Below are positions 47,119-56,978 of a stretch of DNA of 64,000 nt, in pieces. The notes beneath the pieces were generated by a model that saw only the letters and a list, made by a program, of their open reading frames with translations, was not told the origin of the DNA and did no database searches. The DNA comes from Cyathus striatus. Taxonomy: Eukaryota > Basidiomycota > Agaricomycetes > Agaricales > Nidulariaceae. The stretch spans positions 496,001 to 560,000 of the forward strand of contig JAOVFP010000013.1 in the NCBI GenBank assembly GCA_025738555.1. The letters are read 5' to 3'. The position numbers and the translations under genes are program-made. Every line of letters starts with the position of its first letter. The first letter of the stretch is position 1.

Positions 47119-48187
47119 GATTGATCGCTGTCGGTAAGCAGCGGGGGTGCACAATGTTTCACCACCAGGAGCTTGATTGATTGCAATTTGAGTTGGCGCA
47201 ATCAATGTATTCCTCTGAAATCAATTATAAGTATGTAGTTAGAAATCATTGAATATATAATTGGGATCTATCATGAGAAGTACGAAATCATTGAATATAA
47301 GTATAGTTGGGATCTATTATTCAAAGTGCGAAATAATTCAATAAACAGAATCAATACCATAACTGAATCAATAAAAATCAAATCTATGGGAAATGTAATG
47401 AATCCTTTCAAATAAATGGTCCCCAACAATGATACCCACATGTAAGTAGGGTTTTTAACCATATGTACTTAACCGGTAGGCTATTCAGTCTTGTATAGGT
47501 AACGCACTTCACTTTATTTAACCTCTATTTGACTACTACTACTACGGACTTTGTGAAATGAAGCATGTTCCCTTATATCTTCATGTACACATTACCACAG
47601 TAGTTCAATACATGATTAAGCTAAATATGAGTTCTAACATTATTTAGTGTTTAAATACAATAATTTTATAAATTATCTAGCAGGAAACATGTAGATGAAG
47701 GGGAAGGAACATGGAAGTCTTTATTTTACGAAGTCCATAGTAGTAGTAGTCAAATAGAGGTTAAATAAAGTGAAGCGCGTTACCTATACAAGACTGAATA
47801 GCCTACCGGTTAAGTACATATGGTTAAAAACCCTACTTACACGTGGGTATCATTGTTGGGGACCATTTATTTGAAAGGATTCATTACATTTCCCATAGAT
47901 TTGATTTTTATTGATTCAGTTATGGTATTGATTTCAATTCAGACACAGTATTGATTCTGTTTATTGAATTATTTCGCACTTTGAATAATAGATCCCAACT
48001 ATACTTATATTCAATGATTTCGTACTTCTCATGATAGATCCCAATTATATATTCAATGATTTCTAACTACATACTTATAATTGATTTCAGAGGAATACAT
48101 TGATTGCGCCAACTCAAATTGCAATCAATCAAGCTCCCGGTGGTGAAACATTGTGCACCCCCGCTGCTTACCGACAGCGATCAATCG
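47119..48187. repeat. large inverted repeat (arms ~455-480 bp, spacer ~130 bp)
   Basis: The left arm (about 47119-47572) and right arm (about 47705-48187) are near-identical reverse complements. Outer ends are ttgatcgctgtcggtaagca and its complement; inner ends are the (gta)n/(tac)n stretches beside 'tcaaatagaggtt'. The right arm has one extra 23-bp piece (near 47930-47955) and a few point changes, some at CpG. It has no coding capacity; open frames in the arms mirror each other. It may be a foldback transposon or a palindromic duplication. Confidence 0.9.
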
Positions 48188-49097
48188 CAAAGACAGCCAC
48201 TGGTGAGCTCCCTGCTCATTCCCCTAATGAAACAAGATCCTGAATGGTTCAGTGTGTTCATCACCATTGCTACTATTCATATGAGCCACCAGCCTTTATG
48301 TGTGGCCCTTTATGATGGAATATTCTCATTGCATACGTTGTTTGAGACATAAGGGGATGGGATGCATGTTCAAAGTGTGCTTGTACAGGTCTATGAGTTT
48401 CCAGTGGGTGTATCATTATCAGAACTTAGTGGACTCATATTGCTGATACATCATTAGAGGCAACAGCTTGAATCTGATTGCTACAACAACTCTTCAACCC
48501 ATATTCTTGATCTTTCTTTACAATTGTGGTACACCTGTCATACAAGACATGCATGTGGAAGAATATACATATTACTCTCACAGCAAGCCAGCAAGCTCTA
48601 ATATATCAGTTCCTTGTACATCCTATCATCTAGCTTGCATAGACCTTCAATGGATGATTGGCACTATCATAGTTGCAGAAAGGAACCATATGGTATCATG
48701 GCCAGTTCATTTGTGATACACTGTCAATTCTACGATATAGATGCAGCAGACACCTACTCTTGCAGTTCTGTGTGTACTAATTGAGGATCTATTCAAGGTG
48801 GATAGCTAAGTAGTTACCACTGCAAGCAATCATATTTTGATTCACAATACAGTGCAACCTACCACCTTGGCCCAGATGCAACTTGGAATGGAGGCTAAAA
48901 TCTCATTACTGATGTAATAAGACAATGATAAGTATTTTGATATTAAGGATATTATGGTGTTGCTTCCAATATTGTATGTTAGTCAATATGGTGTGTTACA
49001 AAACCTATAGGATGTCAGAAAAGTTTAACACATAGACAAGATCAAATAACAATGTAGCTGTACAATTTCATAGTTGGAAAACCACAGCTACAGGTTC
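48188..49097. other. intergenic, no gene supported
   Basis: Two short plus-strand frames (48104-48352, partly inside the inverted repeat, and 48468-48716) show no motif. Confidence 0.4.
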
Positions 49098-51750
49098 CTA
49101 AGACATAAACATAGTGCACTGCATGACTATTGAATAGGGCTTGCTCTGGTTTGTATCAGGCTCAGGAATATAACTCAGATGAGCTGACATTTTTTCATAT
49201 AGATATTGGTATGCTTCCTGGAAATCCTGATCATGATATGTTGGAGTGTTTCCATGCTGGTAAATGTATCCTGTTTCCAGAAAATAAACACTATCACTAC
49301 CTGTGATGGCATTTTGTGTTTCATTGATCATTGGTCCAGATATTATCCAGGTAAACAGTATGTCCAGCTAACTCTCTGCTCAGGACAAATCCCCTGAAAA
49401 TCTTGTGCCGGGCTCTTCCTGACTTTGGTTATTGTATAGCATTACACTATGTGTAGGTTACCCTCCAATATAATTGAAATCTTTCATGAAAGTTTTGTAG
49501 GAATTCCCATTGAATAAAATCTCGAAATTGGGATGATGGCCTTATTCTTTTAAGTAGATATTCAAATACTGTTGGTGAAATAGAATAACTGAAGACACTT
49601 GAGTAAGAATAGGAAGTGAACTTAAATAGAGGATTGTTATTTCTATACATGTGAACATAACATATTAATAAAAGATCAAACTATTTTGCAGTGAAACTTA
49701 CTTGCTAATACATTCCCATAGGCTATAAAATATTTTCTTACTTCTTTTATCATTGAGAAAATATTCTTTTCCTTGTTCAGGATTCTCCATCATCTCTCCA
49801 ATTAAAATAAAGTCCCCTTTTAACCATGAATCAGATGAGTTATGACAAGCTCTTCTTTCATTTAAAATATGTATTTCTCTCATTTGTACTTGTTCATCAG
49901 AGAGAAATGACAAATATAAATGTTCTGCAGCATTGAGCACACATTTACAAATTTCTGAGAGGTTTTCTTTCCATGGTACTGCAGAGCCCTATATTATACA
50001 TGTTAGATGAAAATCTACATGTAGGAAGCTGTTACTTACAAATGTGTTCTCTGCAGATGGGTTAAATTTACAAAACTTCACAAGCATTTCAAAACACCCT
50101 ATTCCTACTACTACAGAAAACAACAAAATATTTGTCATTATTTTTTGAGTGTCATTTTTACTATGTAGAAGCTTGCTTATTAATCCTTGATTAAAGTTAC
50201 TGTTCACCAGATGAAAAAGGAAGTTTTCATATCTATAATAAATACAATGATCATGATTGTGTGGTGGGTATTCTTGGTATTTTTGGTATTCTGGAATTTT
50301 ATTATTCAGAATAAAGTACAGACAGCGATGCCCAAGAACTGTGCAAGCCTCTTCTGCTGAAATATAGAATTTCTTTGACCTGACAGAATTATTTAGGAAA
50401 TCTTCAAATGAGGCATGAAAAAACCAAACAGTATATTGTTTTACTTTTTCATCATTTTTAAATATTTTATTGCATTCAACTTCCTCTTTCTCTACACTGG
50501 GAACATGCACAATAGAGTGCAAATCTGCCAGCTGTAACTGAAGATCAATATTTGTGATACCTAAAAATTCAGCTAGATTTTGTGGATATTTCATTTTTGG
50601 GTTGAATTCTATATATATTATTGCTTGAAATATAAGTTGAATAGCACTATAGCCCTCTTTTTTTGCTACAGCCATAGAAAGAATATATGTGTAAAGCATA
50701 TCCAACTCTGTATATTGTGTTGATTCAACCTGCTGTATATCAATAATTTCAATGAGTCTCTTTTGGGGATCATTTCAACCATCTTTAATGTATTTAATAA
50801 CTGTGGATGCATAGATAAACTGTCCAGATGATCTTTTCACCAGAAGTTTTAAATAATTTTCAGGCGGCCACTGACTTTGTTTTTTTAGAATGTTTTAAAG
50901 CTAGATGTACTCACTTAATTGTATTAAATTCACTTCTAAGGAGCATGTCAATATCTTCATCAGGATTGTAATCATCATTGAGAACCAGATGAATACACAT
51001 GGAACTAATAATTTCATCTTCAAATACATTCCTTATCTCAAACTCAGGTTGGCTAACAATGAGGAAACATAGATTTACTGATGGTTTATATGTGATTCTA
51101 CCTATCATATGCACAATCCTTGATTGAATATTAACCTTGTTACATTCATCCAGACCATCAATAATTATTAGGTATGGAATGTGTGAGCTGTCAAAGCTTC
51201 TGTTGACATTTAATAAATAGCTTTCCGTTGATTGTACAGCCAGAGTTTCCATTTGTATTTCCATAGAGTGGTATAACAATGCTTTATCTTGCTCCAGTTT
51301 GGATATTACAAACTCACCATGAGCTGCAATTCCAAGATGATATGCAATTGTGGGTATGAGCTTAGCCCCATCATCTCTTCCTGTCCCATAGCTGTTCATG
51401 AAAAAAAGAAGCTTGAAAGAAGCTTATTTTCATTATAACACCTTTCTGCAACTGTCTGAGCAATCGCAGATTTTCTAGCTCCAGCTGGCCCAGAAAGCCA
51501 CATTATTCTGTTACTTTGATCTTTCTCATTTACCCAGCTCATTATATCATCGATGACTGCCTTCCTCATCTCTGGGTGACATTTTGGGGAGTCATAGTAC
51601 TCTTCTGATTGATGACCAGCTCCGAGACAAGCTTTATCCATAAGGCATTGCCACTCTGCAGCGATCAAGAACAATATCAGCACAGTCAAATACTAAGAGA
51701 ATAGAGAGTAGGTGCACCAGATTCTCCTCCTTGACTATTATCTACTGCAT
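49098..51750 (-). pseudogene. second NACHT-domain STAND protein, decayed
   Basis: On the minus strand from about 51690: a lead-in with YYDSPKCHPEMRKAVIDDIM, Walker A WLSGPAGARKSAIAQT, a frameshift in a T-run near 51400, then DDGAKLIPTIAYHLG and Walker B YLIIIDGLDECN with VSQPEFEI. An intron near 50900 leads to QWPPENYLKLLVKRSSGQFI, followed by TGA at 50775-50777. Then comes a helical C-terminus with WFFHASFEDFLNNSVRSKKF and further exons at 49698-49940, about 49447-49650 and 49098-49331. The architecture matches the 27-29 kb copy. In Walker A the Gly before Lys is Arg (GPAGARKS), which should prevent nucleotide binding. Confidence 0.8.
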
Positions 51751-52921
51751 GAACAATACCTATGTGTATGTTTTGAGCATTTCGAAATGACATGACGAAA
51801 TTTGATTCTGAGGTTCAATGCAGTTGATTAAATGCTGATTCGGGGAGGAAAGAATCCTGTCATGAGTAATGAAGGTATATAATGATTTCTACAGTGTGGG
51901 TGTTGTGTTTGGCAGTTGTTATGAATTTGATTGAGATTGTACATGTGTAATTATTTGTGTCAGCTGTTTTTCATATCAATCAAAGAACTATGCCCTCACT
52001 AAATGGGACTTACCGAGAACTATATTACTGCCTGGAAGACTTTTCTTTCCCATGAGAAATGAAATGAGTTGGCTGGTGTTGGATACCTGTGATATGAAGG
52101 CCTTACAACTCTCATACACTTATCTGAGGTACTTTGGAATGTTAACCTCATGCATCAGAATATGATCATGAATTTGATTCGAGGTAATGTCTATGGATGC
52201 ACTCAGCAATTAATTTAAAACTAAGTCTCTTTGAAACCTCTTTGAAATAAGTATGGTAGACTGTTCGAGAAACCCAGTGGCTATGCACCTGATTCACCCC
52301 AACGATTGTTATCGGAGGCGACAAGACTTTGCACATACTAGAAATATGCACTTTGTTATACAGGCGAAGCGTCATATGTATGTACAATAAGTACGTGTTA
52401 TTTATTTATGATATCACAGAAGTCAGCAATGAGTAGTGGAATGTAATGCATAATGAACAAGAGCTCAGTCTCTCACAGAATTACCAAAACACCGGTACAA
52501 CATGTATAATTTTAGTAGATTGTGATATTGATAGTGTAGGCAGCTGATCTTATGAGATGATAGATTTATATTTGTCAAAGAAAAAGAGAGAAGCTGTAAC
52601 AATAGTGCTAAGCACATAGTACAGAGTATAAATCACAGTAGGCAAATGTAGTGATCACTGATTATAGTCTGTGCAGTGATTTTCAGGCACTTGCTTGGCA
52701 AACTAAGTAATTATCTTTTCACTTCTTATGTTTTCATGTCAAAAACCAAGTTAAAACACTATCTAGTTGAAAGAATAAAGTCAAGAATTATAGACTGTTA
52801 TGTCAGCCTGATAGCTCAGGGATATGGAGTGATGGGTTATGATGGTGGTCATGGTGCGGGCCTTCGCCCCCAGTGGGGGATCAATCTAGTGAGTTCAGGT
52901 GATGCCTAGTGAGATATAGGT
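51751..52921. other. intergenic DNA
   Basis: No coding signal. At 52805-52900 a weak tRNA-like stretch (tagctcagggatatggagtg, a GC-rich hairpin gggccttcgccccc, then gggatcaatc) is too irregular to call. Confidence 0.4.
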
Positions 52922-52926
52922 TTCAG

Positions 52927-53263
52927 TGTCAGAAGTAACAAAGAATAAGGAGTGTAATAGAGAGAGGATAGAGGATAATGAAGGGAAAGGAGGGTGATAG
53001 TGGAGCAAGAATGCAGACACAGACACAGACACAGACACAAAATGGGGAGGAAACTTGTTGACAACTACCAAGTTACAGAGTGTTTATATACTGAGTAAGT
53101 CTACCAAAGTCCAACCAAAGTCCTGTAACTAAGGTAACTGACAGCTGTCAATCTGTCAATCACAAATCTGTCAATCAAGTATCTGTCAATCACAGATCTG
53201 TCAAGTATGACAGGTGACAAGTGACAGCTGTCAAGGAAGCTGTGCAACCCAGAATATCTAACA
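52927..53263. mobile_element. solo LTR with 5-bp target duplication ttcag
   Basis: The 337-bp block begins TGTCAGAAGTAAC and ends ATATCTAACA. It is flanked by ttcag at 52922-52926 and 53264-53268. It is homologous throughout to the 31.3-kb solo LTR, with longer internal simple repeats. No internal region of this retroelement exists in the window. Confidence 0.92.
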
Positions 53264-54119
53264 TTCAGACCCCATCTAGCGCTGTCAATGAAAACCTTGA
53301 CAGTCCTAGAAACAAGTTATTGGCATATATGAATCAGCATGGTGTGGGAAAAAGTTCAGTTAAGTGAAATCTAAGAATACCTAGGAAGATCAAGCATATT
53401 CAAGTGACAACAGAATGGGATGAAGGGCATTGACAAATCTGGATATTTTTAATGCAAGTCCATCATTTCCTTCCCCAATATAATGGTGGCTTATTCACAG
53501 AACATGGTGTGCTGTTCCTTCTCCCCCAACTACTACCTCACTCTCTATCATTCTGCCAGCAGTGCACTGAAGTCACTTTTTCAAGCTTCCACATGTCTCT
53601 TACAGTGTTCAAGTGGATATTGGATATGTTGGTAAGTACAGTCACTATACTGTTTCTGGTCATGGACTAACCAACCTAACATTAACAGTGGATGTTAATA
53701 AACACCTGTGTGGTGGTGCATGGATCATCACTTCAACACCTCAAGAGGTAGCACAATTGCAATATGTGTCAACACACATTACTGCATGTTCCAGTACATG
53801 GTAGCTGGCATTGGCTCATGTCATCCCTCCTCCCACCTGTGTCATGACAATGACACCACCCACCCACCCTGCTGCCTTGTTGCAGTGACAATGCCACCAC
53901 ACCCAGCTACCCTCCTCATCCTTTATCCCTCCTGTGTCATGACGAAGATGACAACACCACATCACCCAGCCCCCCTAATCCCACCTCTCTCCCTGTGTTG
54001 CAATGACAACAAAGAGAATTTGAGATTAGGACACTTCTGTATGTGGTATTCAAATGTCTATAGAGGTGGTTGCTCACTGGCAACTTCTGATTGAATCTCT
54101 CATGCTCCTCATGATTCTA
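53264..54119. repeat. intergenic DNA with a C-rich ~60-bp minisatellite at 53.83-54.02 kb
   Basis: From 53264 to about 53825 nothing is recognised. Between about 53828 and 54015 three or four degenerate units start tgtgtcatgacaatgacacc or ttgttgcagtgacaatgcca. They resemble sequence at 55.09-55.24 kb at the head of the larger minisatellite. Confidence 0.55.
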
Positions 54120-54360
54120 AAGTACCTAGTTTAGCACAATGTAGTATAAATTAAAATATAAGTAATTTCACTCACACCATGTACACTCACTAAGAAAGTG
54201 CTCAGTGGGTAAGACTCAGATGCAGGACACTTCCGGGTGAAGTAAAGTAATGAAAAGGTGTCGAAGACCAACACCCAAGATGAAATGCATGCTTAGTGAA
54301 CACTTTGATGTGCATTTGATGCATGTTCCTTAATCTCGGACTTAGCAAGCTCTTTACGCT
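54120..54360 (-). repeat. LTR fragment (3' part) of the Gypsy-associated LTR family
   Basis: The minus strand matches 11.10-11.33 kb, including gcatctgagtcttacccact, gagcactttcttagtgag and the end tgctaaactaggtacttta. It is truncated on the side facing the fold-back repeat. Confidence 0.75.
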
Positions 54361-54364
54361 TACC

Positions 54365-54590
54365 CAGGCGTTCTGTGCAGATCCGTACGGAATCCGTACA
54401 GATCCGTGCGGATTACGCAGAATCCATACGGAATCTGGGAGGTCGAGAATTGGCTGAGGCATCACTATAACGAAGGAAATATTCCGTACGGAATTCTTAC
54501 AGATTCCGCACAGATTTATACGGAATGGAAAATTCCATGCGGATTACGCGGAATTCCATAACAAAGACTTCCTCGGAATCCATGCGGACT
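54365..54590. repeat. fold-back repeat family, CpG-rich copy (tccgtacgga units)
   Basis: Many overlapping palindromes of the type atccgtacggaatccgtaca and attccgtacggaattc occur. It is the same family as 46.35 and 62.13-62.63 kb by composition and motif, with CpG largely preserved. It lies about 5 bp from the LTR fragment. Confidence 0.7.
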
Positions 54591-54639
54591 TTTATTAGTA
54601 TTTATTATACATTTATTGTAATATTAATAAAACAAATTG

Positions 54640-54740
54640 CATCGCATATGTTTCGAACCCAAGTCTACGCTATGGCTTAGTCATCGAATATACCGCGCGC
54701 TTAACCAACTGAGCCAGTGTGTCATTGATGCCATAACATA
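54640..54740 (-). ncRNA. tRNA-like module with A and B boxes
   Basis: The minus strand reads atgacacac, tggctcagttggttaagcgc (A-box region), then cttgggttcgaaac (B box) about 55 bp later, then gatgcaatttgtttta. D-arm-like and T-arm-like sequences are recognisable but the T stem does not pair well. It shares flanking blocks with 32.40-32.47 kb. It is likely a pseudo-tRNA or tRNA-derived repeat. Confidence 0.45.
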
Positions 54741-54759
54741 GCCGCCAACAACGTGACGC

Positions 54760-55239
54760 TCGTTGTCTTCTCTGTCACCGGCCATCGGTAACCGATAACC
54801 GGCGACGTGTCACCACTGTCGTCGCTCTTCATTCCCACTGTCAACACTCCCCCTCCTCTTCGCTCTTCCCCTCCACTTGTGTCTCTTCGCACCCATCGTC
54901 ATTACTCATTTGTACTCCCCCCTTCTCCCACCACACCGATACAGCGACGGCAATGCCTCGTCCCACCTCAACGTGTCTTCCACCTGGTAAGCCCCTCCCT
55001 CCACTCATCTCACCATCCCCATATCTGATCTCCCCACAGCGTCGTCTATGATCTCGTAGACTCTCACCTCCATCACCACCCGTGCTGCCCCCCTTCTATC
55101 CTCGCATGTGTCACAACAACAATGCAAACCCCTGCAGCCCTCTTCTTGCTTAACGAAGACAATGGTGCCACTGACAAGAACGGCGTCAATGCCACATCAT
55201 CTGGCCCCCCCGCCTTCCCTGCGTCACGACAACGACGCT
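54760..55239. other. C- and CpG-rich low-complexity DNA
   Basis: Ser/Pro/His open frames (for example 54807-55028) reflect base composition. No domain. It leads into the minisatellite. Confidence 0.45.
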
Positions 55240-56220
55240 CCTCTTTCGACATCCTCAGGCCACCCCCTATGCATAGGCCCGTCGTCAATGTACGCCTATG
55301 TGCATGTGTCGACGTGGCACCCCCGCCCGTTCCACCTTCACCTGGCCCCTGCCCTCTCCTCCACACTGTACGCACAGACGTGTCGTCAACGTGCGTGCGT
55401 CAACATCCCATTCCACCTTCGCCTGGTCCTCGCTCTCTCCTCCCTACCCCCCCTCTCCACACCATATGCACAGGGACATCGTCAACATAACACCCCCGCC
55501 CATTCCACCCTTGCCCCCACTCTCTCCTCGCCACCCCCTCTCCGCACCATATGCACAGGCTCATCGTCAACGTGTGAGCGTCAACGTGGTCTCGCCACCG
55601 TTCTCTCCTCGCCACCCCCCTCCGCACTATATGCACAGGCGCATCGTCAGTGTGCGTGCGTCAATGTGGGACCCCCGCCTGTTCCACCCTCGCCCCCACT
55701 CTCTCCTTGCCACCCCTCTCCACACCGTACACACAGGCGCGTCGTCAACGTGCAAGCGTCAATGTGGCCTTGCCACTATTCTCTCCTCGCCACCCCCCTC
55801 CACACCATACACACAGACGTGTCGTCAGCGTGCGTGCGTCAACGTGGTACCCTCGCCCGTTCCACCCTCGCCTCTCTCCCACTCTCCTCACCACCACCCC
55901 CTCCCCACCATACGCATAGGCACGTTGTCAACGTGCGTGCGTCAAATGGCATCCCCGCCATTCCACTCTCGCCTCGTCTCTGCTCTCCCCCTCCTTCCGT
56001 GTATCCTGGCCACTCCCCTGTGCATAGGCGCGACGTCTGCGTGCATCGACGTGGCATTCAGGTCCCTTTCACTCTCACCTCCACCCCTCCCTCCTCCTTC
56101 GGCAAGCAAATGTCGTCTAGTCCGCCTACGTGTGCACATCTATCTCTCCTCCTCGCTTCTCCTTCCGCAAAGCCAGGCCACGCCCTATGCATAGGTGCAT
56201 CATCAACGTACCCTATGTAC
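55240..56220. repeat. CpG-rich minisatellite, ~10 units of 82 or 99 bp
   Basis: Anchors of the type cacaggcgcgtcgtcaacgt lie near 55272, 55371, 55470, 55553, 55634, 55731, 55813, 55913, 56023 and 56187. Spacings are mostly about 82 or about 99 bp, so two unit lengths alternate, with looser spacing at the right end. Between anchors lies ccgcccgttccaccctcgcc-type sequence. All three forward frames stay open for hundreds of codons; I treat them as artefacts. Confidence 0.85.
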
Positions 56221-56535
56221 ATGTGTCGACGTGTGATCCCCACCCCTTCTGCCCTCGCCTCGTCTCGCCTCCGCCCTCCCCACTCCTTCTGCATACTGAC
56301 AGCCAACGTATGCAATGATGGGATGCGAGGGAAAAGGTTAGGAATAGGGTGATGAGTGATGGGTAGTGACACGAGTGAGGGGGGCTGTAAGAGTGGAGTA
56401 CAAAGATAGGGGAGGAGTGCTCGGTACACTATAGTATATATTAGACTACAATACACATGTACCCCCTAGATACAGAAATATATGACATCCTGAACACGAA
56501 AACCTACCCAAAAATAAGAACACAAAATTGGCAAC
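56221..56535. other. intergenic, nothing recognised
   Basis: Transition from C-rich to AT-rich DNA, no gene. Confidence 0.4.
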
Positions 56536-56539
56536 AACT

Positions 56540-56690
56540 GAGGATTGGTGCAACAAGGTGAGAATAGATTAGTACAATGAGGCAAGAATAGCTTGGTGCA
56601 ATGAAGTGAGAATAGATATAGATTGGTGCAACGAAGCGAGAACAGATTGTTGCAATGAGGTGAGAATAAATTGGTGCAACGAGGCAATCT
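56540..56690. repeat. 24-bp minisatellite, six units
   Basis: Units resemble gattggtgcaacgaggtgag plus aata. The minus strand gives an 8-residue repeat (CTNLFSPH-like), an artefact of the 24-bp period. Confidence 0.8.
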
Positions 56691-56762
56691 CACATTAAGT
56701 TCCTTGTGATCACTTACACCACTCTCTCGTACCATTTCCTTAATTTATAAACATCATGATCG

Positions 56763-56855
56763 TCACACAGACAGGATTAAAAATAAATGATGTGAACATT
56801 CACTTACTTTTATAGATAAGCTGTGAAGTCACACAGACAGGATTAAAAATAAATA
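56763..56855. repeat. direct repeat gtcacacagacaggattaaa, two copies
   Basis: A 27-bp segment (gtcacacagacagg followed by attaaaaataaat) occurs at about 56763 and 56827, 64 bp apart and 125-215 bp upstream of module 2. It could be promoter sequence or an element end. Confidence 0.7.
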
Positions 56856-56978
56856 GTGTGAATCTTGCCTTTAGGTCTGTGCACGCCTCATGCCCCTTTC
56901 TTATCTGAACCACCATCAGTTACACATCCCTACACATCCACCCATACCAACACTTAACATTTGTCACCACTACATACC

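Noticed and set aside
52805..52900. Possible tRNA with long variable arm
   Set aside because: A-box-like start and GC hairpin are present but acceptor and T stems do not pair; too irregular.
55073..56352. 414-codon and other long frames in the CpG-rich minisatellite
   Set aside because: Three frames on one strand are open simultaneously over repeats; Ser/Pro/His/Thr composition without a domain.
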